NCBI GenBank assembly: GCA_021648725.1
Contig: JAKISF010000006.1
Span: 52,427 to 116,426 of the forward strand
From: Bacteroidales bacterium
GTDB taxonomy: Bacteria > Bacteroidota > Bacteroidia > Bacteroidales > JAADGE01
Length of the DNA: 64,000 nt
Direction of reading: 5' to 3'
Shown: positions 43,144-52,267 of the stretch, piece after piece
Layout of the letters: each line of letters opens with the position of its first letter
Numbering within the stretch: the stretch's first letter is position 1
The notes under the pieces: model-generated
Seen by the model: only the letters and a program-made list of their open reading frames with translations
Database searches by the model: none
Told to the model about the DNA's origin: nothing
Made by a program: the position numbers and the translations under genes

Positions 43144-44160
43144 TTATACAATACGATTAATAAGGTATTGTTCCCATTTATTTATTAGCTCTTTAAAGTT
43201 TTTCGGAAGTTCGGCTTCAAATATAACTCGCTCATTTGTTACGGGATGGTTAAATTCCAATGAAGCTGCATGAAGTGCTTGTGCCGGCATAATTTTAAAG
43301 CAATTCTGAACAAATTGCTTGTATTTTGTATAACGAGTCCCTCTTAAAATTTCTGCACCGCCGTATTCAACATCGCCGAAAATAGGATGACCTAAATATT
43401 TCATGTGTGCACGAATTTGATGCGTTCTGCCTGTTTCAAGAACACATTCTGTCAAACTTACATAACTTAAATCTTTTATAACTTTGTAATGTGTAACAGC
43501 ATGTTTTCCGAATTCTCCGCCGGGAAATACATTCATTTTTTTTCTGTCCTTTAAACTTCTTCCGATATGCCCTGTTATTGTTCCTTCTTGCTGTTTCGGA
43601 GCTCCCCAAACCATTGCAATATATTTCTTTTCGGGAATACGATTATAAAACTGCTTTGAAATTTCGGATAAAGTTTGGTCATCTTTTGCAATAACCATAA
43701 CACCGGATGTATTTTTGTCTAATCTGTGAACTAAGCCTGCTCTTATTTCTCCTGTTTTAAACATCGGCAAATCTTTTAAATAATACATTAGTGCATTAAC
43801 CAATGTCCCCGACTCGTTACCGTATGCCGGATGCACAACCAAACCCACAGGTTTATTTATGATTAAAAAATATTCATCTTCAAATATTATTTCAATAGGA
43901 ATATTTTCAGGAATAATTTCTATTTTTTCAGGTTTATAAAAAGTCATTAACTGAATAATATCTCCCGGCTTAACTTTATAATTTGACTTAACCTCAGTAT
44001 CATTTACAATTAAATATCCTTGTTCCGCAGCTTTTTGAATCTTAGTTCTTGATATATTCTCAATTCTGTCAACTAAAAATTTATCAATCCTTAACGGTTT
44101 CTGACCTTTATCCGCAATAAATTTATAGAGTTCGTATTTTTTTTCCTTATTTTCTTCCAT
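43144..44160 (-). CDS. RluD-family RNA pseudouridine synthase
   Basis: The 338-residue protein has an N-terminal S4 RNA-binding domain (about 20-75) and the RluA/RluD catalytic block with the Asp in HRLDKNTSGVMVIAK, followed by GRTHQIRAHMKYLGHPI. It modifies 23S rRNA, probably the positions of helix 69 as RluD does. It is preceded by a secreted-protein gene with 3 bp between, so they may be cotranscribed. Confidence 0.92.
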   Translation of the reverse strand: MEENKEKKYELYKFIADKGQKPLRIDKFLVDRIENISRTKIQKAAEQGYLIVNDTEVKSNYKVKPGDIIQLMTFYKPEKIEIIPENIPIEIIFEDEYFLIINKPVGLVVHPAYGNESGTLVNALMYYLKDLPMFKTGEIRAGLVHRLDKNTSGVMVIAKDDQTLSEISKQFYNRIPEKKYIAMVWGAPKQQEGTITGHIGRSLKDRKKMNVFPGGEFGKHAVTHYKVIKDLSYVSLTECVLETGRTHQIRAHMKYLGHPIFGDVEYGGAEILRGTRYTKYKQFVQNCFKIMPAQALHAASLEFNHPVTNERVIFEAELPKNFKELINKWEQYLINRIV

Positions 44161-44163
44161 AAT

Positions 44164-45012
44164 TTATTTGCTCAAATCAATATCAGATGAATACTGCCAA
44201 ATTCCTTTATCAAAAAATAAGGCATCAAATGTTAAATCAGGTCCGTAATATTCATATTGCCCTTTAAGCTCTTGCTTTGAGGGAGATAAATGATCCCATA
44301 CAATTCGTTTGTTTTTTTCGTCATAAGTTAATTGCATACTTACACGCTCTCCGTATTTGAAAATTAACCTCGGAATTAACTGTCCATTATAATTAATTAT
44401 ATTTTTTCCGAAAACAGGTATTTCATCATCCTCCAAATATAATGTTTCAATTATTTTTTTATTGATTAAATCATTATTGCCGTCCCATGCTAATAAAACA
44501 TAATGTCTTTTCCGTTTATATTTCACAGTAATAATTTTATAATATAAAGCCCCGTACCAATTTTCAGAATAAATCTTTTTATTTTTTAAATCATCATCAG
44601 AAATATTGTTATCAATAATCTTTTCAACTGCATATTTTCCTCTGTTTACATTAAAGTACTTAATAAAACCGAAATATTGCATATCTTTATTTGATAATTG
44701 CATTGCCCATGTTAAAATATAAATATATCCGTCATCAGATTTAATAACAGACAGATTTTTTATATCTTTTAAATCTCTTATTAAATCTTTTTTTTCTTCT
44801 GCATAGTCTTGTAATTCATTTATAATTGATTCATTAACAGCTAATTTTACAGAATCACTTTTTGCAAAGAATAACTTATCAAATAATACCTCTATCTTTA
44901 TTAACTCTTCATCTTTCTCTTGTGAGTAAGAATTAAAACATCCTGTAATTACAAAAAAAAGAGCTAAGTAAATCTTTAAATAAGTTCTCATTTTAAATTT
45001 ATTTTTACTCAT
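44164..45012 (-). CDS. Hypothetical secreted or lipoprotein
   Basis: A 282-residue protein with an N-terminal export signal, either SPII at VITGC or SPI after SYSQ; an ATG seven codons in gives a more compact signal. Visible features are a helical first third and beta-rich remainder with GDNNDLI and RLIFKYGERVSMQLTYDEK. I recognise the general pattern of Bacteroidota conserved secreted proteins but not a function. Its gene precedes the pseudouridine synthase. Confidence 0.6.
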   Translation of the reverse strand: MSKNKFKMRTYLKIYLALFFVITGCFNSYSQEKDEELIKIEVLFDKLFFAKSDSVKLAVNESIINELQDYAEEKKDLIRDLKDIKNLSVIKSDDGYIYILTWAMQLSNKDMQYFGFIKYFNVNRGKYAVEKIIDNNISDDDLKNKKIYSENWYGALYYKIITVKYKRKRHYVLLAWDGNNDLINKKIIETLYLEDDEIPVFGKNIINYNGQLIPRLIFKYGERVSMQLTYDEKNKRIVWDHLSPSKQELKGQYEYYGPDLTFDALFFDKGIWQYSSDIDLSK

Positions 45013-45207
45013 AACGAAATAAATTATACCTTTCGTGTGTTTTTCTAAATAACGCCTTGTAACAAAACCTACATATTAAGCGTTTTAACTTTGAAAATAT
45101 GCAAATTTAAATAAAGTTTGTTAACAAATAGTTATTTGCAATACTTCTTAAATAAAAGTGGTTTCTTCATTTTACAAAAAATAGTTTTTTCATTAGAAGC
45201 AATTTTA

Positions 45208-45215
45208 TAAATTTG
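45208..45215 (+). promoter_or_regulatory. TAnnTTTG promoter element
   Basis: TAAATTTG, 27 bp before the TTG start at 45243. Confidence 0.4.
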
Positions 45216-45242
45216 GTGTTCTAAAAAAGTTAAAAAAATAAA

Positions 45243-45995
45243 TTGAAAAAGATTATTATTATTATTAGTTTTCTGATTGTAACATTTTATTCATTTTCAC
45301 AACTGAACAGAATTGTTGAAATTACAGGACAGGTTATTTCGGAGAAAGACAATTCTCCGATTCATTATGCTACTGTAATAAACCTAAAAAAAGGAAAAAG
45401 AACACCTTGTGATTCTCTCGGTTATTTTCATGTAACAATGCTTTCCGATGATATTTTGCGAATTAATGCTCTCGGTTTTGAAAAACAATACTTTTCACTG
45501 AACGATTCTGATATTAATTCTTCAAAAATATATATAATCAAATTAAAAGAAAGAACATATCATATTGCAAATGTCGATATTTATGAAGCAAGATGGAAAG
45601 ATTTTGAATTTGAATTTTTGCATACAGAAATAGAAAAACAAGAAACAAAAGAAAGAATAGAAAAATGGTTTTACAGTTTAATTGACCCGAAAGAATTAGC
45701 TTTGCTGACAGCATCAACGGCAATAGGTATACCCATTAACTACAAAACAAAAAGCGACAAACAAAAAATAAAAGTTAAAGAGCTTGAACTTAAAGAAATA
45801 GAAAATAAGATTATTGAAAAAAAATATAACCCCGAATTAGTTTCGGAACTTACCGGCTTAAATAAATCCGAAACTATAAGGTTTATGCGTTTCTGCAACT
45901 TTAACAGAAAATTTCTTTTAGAAACAAACGAATATGATTTAATTGTTAAAATTAACCAACAGTTTGACAGATATTTTAAAATAAGGCATCGTTAA
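45243..45995 (+). CDS. CarboxypepD_reg-like domain secreted protein
   Basis: A 250-residue protein with a TTG start and signal peptide ending SFSQ. The first part is a CarboxypepD_reg-like domain (ITGQVISEKDNSPIHYATVINLKKG ... LGYFHVTM ... LGFEKQ), as found at the start of TonB-dependent and other Bacteroidota surface proteins. The C-terminal half is basic and helical (KERIEKWFYSLIDPKEL). The family is common; its role is unknown. Confidence 0.7.
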   Translation: MKKIIIIISFLIVTFYSFSQLNRIVEITGQVISEKDNSPIHYATVINLKKGKRTPCDSLGYFHVTMLSDDILRINALGFEKQYFSLNDSDINSSKIYIIKLKERTYHIANVDIYEARWKDFEFEFLHTEIEKQETKERIEKWFYSLIDPKELALLTASTAIGIPINYKTKSDKQKIKVKELELKEIENKIIEKKYNPELVSELTGLNKSETIRFMRFCNFNRKFLLETNEYDLIVKINQQFDRYFKIRHR

Positions 45996-46157
45996 AAATA
46001 TAAAACCAAAGCTTAAAGTTCAATATTCGCAAGCAACTTTTCCTGAAATAATTACAAAATACAGCAAATATCGTATTCTGTAAAGTTATTTAAAGCAATA
46101 ACTTTACAAAAAATAACTGTATGAAAGTAACGAATATAATTTTTTTTCATATTTTTA

Positions 46158-46165
46158 TACTTTTG
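46158..46165 (+). promoter_or_regulatory. TAnnTTTG promoter element
   Basis: TACTTTTG, 31 bp before the ATG of the MORN-caspase gene. Confidence 0.5.
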
Positions 46166-46196
46166 ATATAAATATTTAACTTAAAATACAACAAAG

Positions 46197-48587
46197 ATGA
46201 AAAAAACAACACTTATTTTTTTATTTATACTCTCATTTGCAGCATTCTCATATAGCCAATCAACAGGTTGTGTTTATGGAGATTGTGATAACGGATACGG
46301 AAAATATGTTTGGGAAAACGGTGATGAATATATAGGTAATTGGATAAACGGAGAACAAGAAGGAAACGGAACTTTTTCATTTAGTTCCGGGAGTAAATAC
46401 GTCGGAGAATTTAAAAAAAGCTCTCGCTGGGGAACAGGTACATACACTTGGGCAAGTGGTGAAAAACATACAGGTCAGTGGATGAATGATAATCAACACG
46501 GAGAAGGCTCTTACTATAATACAGCAGGAAATGTTACTGTCGGTGTTTGGAAAAACGGAAAATACGAAGGTACTATCGGAGAAGTAACCGGGTGTATTTT
46601 CGGAGATTGTGTTGACGGTTTCGGAACTTATGTGTGGACAAACGGTGAAAAATATACCGGTAGTTGGGTTAGTGATAAAAGAAAAGGGCAAGGAACAAAT
46701 TATTTCTCAAATGGTGAAAGATATGAAGGCGAATGGGCAAATGATTTAAGAAACGGATACGGAACAAATTATTATGTTGACGGAACTACAAAGGCGGGTT
46801 TATGGGAAAACGACCGATATACCGGAACAGGTTCAAACAGCTACGGTTGTATTTCGGGAGATTGTAGTAACGGATATGGAATTTACACGTGGGAATCAGG
46901 CGAAAGATACGAAGGGTATTGGAAATATGATAATTCTGATAATATAGGAAAAAGATACGGATACGGTACGAATTATTTCTCAAACGGTTCAAAATATATC
47001 GGTAACTGGATATACGATAAAAAAGACGGATACGGAACTTATTATTATCATCCGGAATCTAAATACAAAAGTTATATCGGCGATTACGTAATGGGAAAAA
47101 TGACCGGAAACGGAACTTTTGAATACAGAAGCGGGCAAAAATATGTCGGAGAATTAAAAGATAACTACTTCCACGGAGAAGGAACAATGTACTATGCTGA
47201 CGGAACTTCTGAAACAGGAGTATGGGAATATGATAAACTGGTAAGAAAAAGTAATATAAGCAGAACAGGATGTATCTCCGGAAATTGCAACTCAGGATTC
47301 GGAACTTATGTTTTGGAAAGCGGAGATAAATACATAGGAACATTCAGTAACGGAACATACAGCGGCAGAGGAACATATACTTTTGCTACAGGTGAAACTT
47401 ATGAAGGCGAGTTTGCAAAAGGAACATATCACGGACAAGGAACATTTACTTTTACAACAGGAAGAAAATATGTAGGAGGATGGGCAAACGGAGCATACAA
47501 TGGCATAGGAACAATGTTTTATCCTGACGGAACAACTGAGTCCGGTTTATGGGAAAACAACAAATATAAAGGCTCAGGACAAAAAAACATTTCTGTTCCT
47601 GAAATATCATGGATAACACCCGAATATTCCTCAACTTCAACAGATCAAAAGAGCATTAACGCAAAAGTTTGTATTAAATCAAAAGGCGAACTTGAAAATG
47701 TACAGTTTTATGTTAACGGAAATATTAAAGTAAACAATGCAACAAGAGGCTATACAGTTGTTAATGCTAACTGCGACTATACAATCGAACGTAGCATACC
47801 ATTAGAAGAAGGAACAAATACTATAACAGTTAAAGTAACAAATACAGCCGGTGAAGTTACTTCTGATGCAAGAATAATTAAAATGAAATCAAAAGTTGTT
47901 ACAACTGACCAAAAACGTTTAGCATTGGTTATAGGAAACGGTGATTATACTATGTCGCCTCTTAAAAACCCTACAAATGATGCAAAAGTAATTGCTGAGG
48001 AACTTAGAAATTTAGGATTTGAGGTTATGAGTTACACAAACTTAAGCCAAAATGAAATGAAAACAAAAATAAGAGAATTCGGTAACAAGTTGGCATCTCA
48101 AAAAGGTGTAGGTTTATTTTATTATGCAGGTCACGGATTACAATTAAACGGTGAAAATTATATTGTACCAACAAGTGCAGTAATTAATAAAGAGCAAGAT
48201 GTTGAACTTGAATCTGTTAACCTTAAAAGAGTTCTGGGTGAAATGGATTATGCAGGAAATGATTTAAATATTGTTATTCTTGATGCTTGCAGAAATAATC
48301 CGTTTGCAAGAAGTTTCAGGTCAGGAGGAGGTAACGGCTATGCTTCTGTTAATGCCCCGAAAGGAACTTATATTGCATTTGCAACTGCTCCGGGTTCAGT
48401 TGCTTCCGACGGAGCCGGCGATAACGGATTATATACGCAAGAACTCGTAAAAGCCCTAAGGCAACCCGGGTTAAAAATTGAAGACGTTTTCAAACAAGTT
48501 AGGGGCAGTGTTTATAAAATATCAAACGAACAACAATTAACTTGGGAAAATTCGTCAATTTTCGGAGATTTTTATTTTAAAAAATAA
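46197..48587 (+). CDS. MORN-repeat protein with C-terminal caspase-family domain
   Basis: A secreted 796-residue protein (signal cut near YSQ). Residues 24-465 carry about 16 MORN repeats (YxGxWxxGxxxGxG) in four blocks, each starting with a Gly-Cys-x-x-Gly-[DN]-Cys header (Cys 25, 133, 218, 359). An Ig-like module precedes the caspase domain (about 565-796), with dyad His646 (YAGHG) and Cys698 (LDACRNNP) in metacaspase positions, and the ALVIGNGDY start and TAPGSVASDG loop. Paired Cys of each header could form disulfides in the periplasm. MORN units are usually lipid- or protein-binding; the protease substrate is unknown. Confidence 0.9.
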   Translation: MKKTTLIFLFILSFAAFSYSQSTGCVYGDCDNGYGKYVWENGDEYIGNWINGEQEGNGTFSFSSGSKYVGEFKKSSRWGTGTYTWASGEKHTGQWMNDNQHGEGSYYNTAGNVTVGVWKNGKYEGTIGEVTGCIFGDCVDGFGTYVWTNGEKYTGSWVSDKRKGQGTNYFSNGERYEGEWANDLRNGYGTNYYVDGTTKAGLWENDRYTGTGSNSYGCISGDCSNGYGIYTWESGERYEGYWKYDNSDNIGKRYGYGTNYFSNGSKYIGNWIYDKKDGYGTYYYHPESKYKSYIGDYVMGKMTGNGTFEYRSGQKYVGELKDNYFHGEGTMYYADGTSETGVWEYDKLVRKSNISRTGCISGNCNSGFGTYVLESGDKYIGTFSNGTYSGRGTYTFATGETYEGEFAKGTYHGQGTFTFTTGRKYVGGWANGAYNGIGTMFYPDGTTESGLWENNKYKGSGQKNISVPEISWITPEYSSTSTDQKSINAKVCIKSKGELENVQFYVNGNIKVNNATRGYTVVNANCDYTIERSIPLEEGTNTITVKVTNTAGEVTSDARIIKMKSKVVTTDQKRLALVIGNGDYTMSPLKNPTNDAKVIAEELRNLGFEVMSYTNLSQNEMKTKIREFGNKLASQKGVGLFYYAGHGLQLNGENYIVPTSAVINKEQDVELESVNLKRVLGEMDYAGNDLNIVILDACRNNPFARSFRSGGGNGYASVNAPKGTYIAFATAPGSVASDGAGDNGLYTQELVKALRQPGLKIEDVFKQVRGSVYKISNEQQLTWENSSIFGDFYFKK

Positions 48588-48644
48588 ACCCATTATGTGA
48601 ATCTTGTATATTGCTACAAATCACATTATTACCAACTTTGAGAG

Positions 48645-49151
48645 ATGAAAATTGAAAACTATTATATTGAAATAATAGAAACATTAGCCGTTATTATCAT
48701 ATTATTTGTAGTAAAAACTTTAATATCTTTTTTATTGGCTAAGATTTTCAAAAAATTAAACCTTAAAAAACTCAGGTTTAAAACTATTAAAAAAAGTATT
48801 AATATATTATTGTTCCTGTTAACGACAATAATTATTTTTCTTATTTGGGGAATAGACCAAGGTGAGTTAGTTCTTTTCGTTTCTTCATTATTGACAATAC
48901 TTGGTATTGCTTTGTTTGCACAATGGTCTATATTATCAAACATTACAGCAAGTGTAATCTTATTTGTAAACCATCCCGCCAGGATTGGCGACAAAATAGA
49001 AATCTTAGATAAAGAAGCCCCTTTAAAGGGAGAAATTATGGATATCGGGATCTTTTTTATAATTATTAAAACCGAGGACAATGAGAAAGTAACAATACCA
49101 ACTTCTTTAATTTTGCAAAAAAGTATTAAAATATTATCACAGAAAGCATAA
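48645..49151 (+). CDS. Small MscS-like mechanosensitive channel family protein
   Basis: A 168-residue membrane protein with three probable helices (residues about 10-35, 48-70, 74-95) then the MscS pore/beta-domain start (SILSNITASVILFVNHPARIGDKIEI). It has a shortened cytoplasmic domain that ends soon after the beta region. Canonical MscS is about 280 residues, so this is a minimal version. It lies between the MORN-caspase and the papain-like protease on one strand. Confidence 0.7.
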   Translation: MKIENYYIEIIETLAVIIILFVVKTLISFLLAKIFKKLNLKKLRFKTIKKSINILLFLLTTIIIFLIWGIDQGELVLFVSSLLTILGIALFAQWSILSNITASVILFVNHPARIGDKIEILDKEAPLKGEIMDIGIFFIIIKTEDNEKVTIPTSLILQKSIKILSQKA

Positions 49152-49193
49152 AATAATAATTCTTTTATGAAAAATACATTTAAAAACATTCAC

Positions 49194-50579
49194 ATGAAAA
49201 AAATATTTCTAAGTATAATCAGTATATTATTTCTTTTTAATTTAGGTGTTTCACAAGACTTCGGAACAGGTCTGAACTTTAATGATGCACAATACGAAAC
49301 AGTAAAGAAAAAAGCAGTTCTTACAAGAAGTCTTTACTCAACACTTCCCGAATCATATTCATTAAAAAAATATACTCCCATACCTAAAAGTCAAGGACAA
49401 TACGGAACATGTGTAGGTTGGTCAACAGCTTATGCCGGAATGACAATACTTGAGTCAATAAGTAAAAACAGAACAGACAAAGTATCATCAACATCAAATA
49501 CTTTTTCACCAGGCTTTGTGTATAAACAAATAAAAACACCAACAGATACTTATTGTAAATTAGGCTCATCATTAAAAGATGCTTTAGACATTATGAAAAC
49601 AAAAGGGGTATGTAAATATACCGATATGAGTGAAATAAATTGCCCCACATATATTTCTCCGACAGTATTTTCAAAAGCATCAGCTTATAAAATAACGGAT
49701 TATGCAAAAATCTTCGGAATGTTTGATTCAAAAGACTTTAAAATCAAAGCAGTTAAAAAAAGTTTATCTGAAAATAATCCTGTTATTATCGGTATGAATA
49801 CACCAAAATCATTCAATTCTGCAAAAGATGTTTGGAATCCGACCGAAAGCAGCAGTTTAACATACGGAGGTCATGCTATGTGTGTAATAGGATATGACGA
49901 CAATAAAAGCGGCGGAGCTTTCGAAGTTATGAACAGTTGGGGAACAAAATGGGGAAATGAAGGTTATATCTGGATTCCGTATAACGATTTTCATGATTTT
50001 GTAAAATATGCCTATGAAATGATTAAATTCAAATCAATAAAAAAAGATGAAAGCTACAATTTTTCGGGAAGTGTTAAATTTGTTAAATCTGACGGAACAA
50101 CAAGTGTTGCTACACATTCTGACGGAATATATAAAATAAACAAAGCTTACCGTTCCGGTACAAAATTCAGATTATACCTTTCTAACTCAGAACCTGCATT
50201 TGTTTACGCTTTCGGATTTGACGCAACAGGAAAAACATTTACTATCTTTCCGCATAAACCCGGAATCTCTCCCGCATTGAATTATGCCAACAATAGGGTA
50301 GCAATCCCTGATGAAGATCATTATATTCAAACAGATAATACAACAGGAAAAGATTATTTATGTGTTCTGTATTCTAAAAAAAGATTGAATATTGAAGATA
50401 TTAAAAGGCAAATTGAACAAAAAACAGGTTCTTTTACCATCAGGTTAAATTCTGTTTTGCAAGACAAACTTGTTAATAAGGCAAATATATCATTTCATCA
50501 GGGAAATATATCATTTGATGTAAAAAACAGTAAAAAAAGCGTTGTTGCACTAATAACAGAAACTGAACACATTAAGTAA
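49194..50579 (+). CDS. Papain-like (C1) cysteine protease with DUF4384-like tail
   Basis: I take the ATG at 49194, nine codons after the first possible start (49167), because it begins a clean signal peptide (MKKIFLSIISILFLFNLGVSQ). The papain triad is visible: Cys73 in QGQYGTCVGWS, His227 in YGGHAMCV, Asn247 in NSWGTKWG. The C-terminal part (about 290-400) matches DUF4384 (PAFVYAFGFD, FTIFPHKPG, LCVLYSK), a module more often found attached to caspase-family proteins. It is exported and follows the caspase and channel genes at short distance; joint action is inference. Confidence 0.9.
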   Translation: MKKIFLSIISILFLFNLGVSQDFGTGLNFNDAQYETVKKKAVLTRSLYSTLPESYSLKKYTPIPKSQGQYGTCVGWSTAYAGMTILESISKNRTDKVSSTSNTFSPGFVYKQIKTPTDTYCKLGSSLKDALDIMKTKGVCKYTDMSEINCPTYISPTVFSKASAYKITDYAKIFGMFDSKDFKIKAVKKSLSENNPVIIGMNTPKSFNSAKDVWNPTESSSLTYGGHAMCVIGYDDNKSGGAFEVMNSWGTKWGNEGYIWIPYNDFHDFVKYAYEMIKFKSIKKDESYNFSGSVKFVKSDGTTSVATHSDGIYKINKAYRSGTKFRLYLSNSEPAFVYAFGFDATGKTFTIFPHKPGISPALNYANNRVAIPDEDHYIQTDNTTGKDYLCVLYSKKRLNIEDIKRQIEQKTGSFTIRLNSVLQDKLVNKANISFHQGNISFDVKNSKKSVVALITETEHIK

Positions 50580-50660
50580 GCATAAAATAATCAATGATTT
50601 AACATAATTACAAAAAAGCTGTTTAAAGTACAAATGTTTTATTTTTAAAATAAATATTTG

Positions 50661-50668
50661 TACTTTTG
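50661..50668 (+). promoter_or_regulatory. TAnnTTTG promoter of the SiaB-SiaB-SiaC operon
   Basis: TACTTTTG, 31 bp before the start codon at 50700. Confidence 0.5.
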
Positions 50669-50699
50669 TTAATTGAATATTTGATTATTAAGTCTTACA

Positions 50700-52235
50700 A
50701 TGAATTTATCCCTTCAAGGAAAAAAAAACAATTTAGCTTTCAATTTATTTGAAAGTATGCAAGGAAGTACTATGGAGTACACCTACAGGGGAAGTTTTAC
50801 AACAAAAATAACAGATACTATACTTTCTTTAACAGAATCTAACCTACAAAATGATAATGTAGAAAAAAAGATCAGAAAAAGAGTATTTTTTATTATTGTT
50901 GAAGGTTTACAAAACATTACAAGACACCAAAGTTCTGATGATTGTGATGAGCTTGTCGGATATCCGGGCTTATTTGTTGTGCAATATAAACTTGACGGAT
51001 ACTATATTACAACCGGTAACTTAATCAGAACTTCACATAAGAAAATAATTCAAAAACAAATAGATAAAATTAATCAACTTAACAAAGAAGAGCTGAAAAA
51101 ATATTCACTGGAAATCTTAGATGAAGGAGAATTTTCAGACAAAGGCGGTGCAGGGCTGGGATTAATTGAAATAGCAAGAAAATCAGGAACAAAATTAATA
51201 TATGAGTTTGAAAAAGTTAATGATGATTTCTCTTTTTTTTACATGCACACAAAAATTATAGATACGGGGATTGAATCAGATACAGAAGATAAAACTTCCA
51301 TAAAACAAATTATTGAAAGACATAAAATACTTGAGGAACAAAACATACTTCTAAACTTTATTGGTGCATTTACACAAGAAACCTTGGTAAACTTGCTTTC
51401 GATAACTGAATATCAACTACAAGGAACCGTTATTTTAAAAATGAAAGTTTTTAACTTAATGGTTGAAATTCTCCAAAACATTGTTAACCATGCAGACGAA
51501 TATGTATTAAACGGTGTTAAAGGAAAACATGCAATTTTCTATATAAGAGAAACAGATGATAAGTTAGTTTTTACTTCAGGAAACTATATCCTTAACTCTA
51601 AGATAGAGGAATTCAATAAACGATTATATCGTGTAAATAACTCAACAGAAGAACAACTTTCAGAAGCTTATAATGAAACATTACTTAATTTTGATAATGA
51701 ATCAGATGAAAACCCCGGACTAGGCTTGCTTGATATTAAAATGAAAAGCAAAACTCCGTTCATATTTGATTTTTACGAAATTGACAAAACATTTTCATTT
51801 TTCACATTAAAAATTCACATAAACAAAATGAAAGACGGATTGGAACAATACATTATTCAAGAAGAAGACGATACTCCTGAAATGTTTCTTGACCCTAAAG
51901 ACGGAACAATCAGGTTTAAAGGAAAATCAATACCCGAAAATGCAGTAAGTTTCTACAAACCTGTTATAGACTGGTTAAATATTTATAAAGACAAACCTGC
52001 AAACCATACTAAAGTATCATTTGAGTTTGACTATTACAATACAGCTACTGACAGGCAGTTAGTTAAAATACTTTTAATATTGGAAGAGATTTCAAAAAAT
52101 AACAAAGTTAATGTACTGTGGTATTACAATACAGGTGATATTTCCATGCTTAATGACGGTAAAAAATTTAAAGAACTTATTGACTTAGATGTTGAAATTA
52201 TTGAACTTGTTGATGAAGATTTTGATGAAGAATAA
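50700..52235 (+). CDS. SiaB-SiaB-SiaC fusion: two kinase-like domains plus substrate-like domain
   Basis: A 511-residue cytoplasmic protein. Domains 1 (about 1-190) and 2 (about 200-390) both match the SiaB kinase family (DUF6272): each has an N-box E-x-x-x-N (E68-N72 in VEGLQNITRH; E256-N260 in VEILQNIVNH), a following strand with TTGN or TSGNY, and a Gly box (GLGLIEIARKSG; GLGLLDIKMKSK). Domain 3 (about 394-508) is SiaC: DPKDGTIRFKGKSIPENAV, YKPVIDWLNIYKD, and the phospho-acceptor segment N447-T-A-T450. Thus kinase-like and substrate-like parts sit on one chain. It is followed by the channel and ppk1 genes at 32 and 28 bp. Confidence 0.88.
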   Translation: MNLSLQGKKNNLAFNLFESMQGSTMEYTYRGSFTTKITDTILSLTESNLQNDNVEKKIRKRVFFIIVEGLQNITRHQSSDDCDELVGYPGLFVVQYKLDGYYITTGNLIRTSHKKIIQKQIDKINQLNKEELKKYSLEILDEGEFSDKGGAGLGLIEIARKSGTKLIYEFEKVNDDFSFFYMHTKIIDTGIESDTEDKTSIKQIIERHKILEEQNILLNFIGAFTQETLVNLLSITEYQLQGTVILKMKVFNLMVEILQNIVNHADEYVLNGVKGKHAIFYIRETDDKLVFTSGNYILNSKIEEFNKRLYRVNNSTEEQLSEAYNETLLNFDNESDENPGLGLLDIKMKSKTPFIFDFYEIDKTFSFFTLKIHINKMKDGLEQYIIQEEDDTPEMFLDPKDGTIRFKGKSIPENAVSFYKPVIDWLNIYKDKPANHTKVSFEFDYYNTATDRQLVKILLILEEISKNNKVNVLWYYNTGDISMLNDGKKFKELIDLDVEIIELVDEDFDEE

Positions 52236-52267
52236 TTAAGTCTTTTACTAACTTAACAGTTGTCAAC

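Noticed and set aside
48662..49189. 175-codon frame opposite the MscS-like gene
   Set aside because: It mirrors the hydrophobic membrane codons of the real gene, with no promoter or ribosome site.
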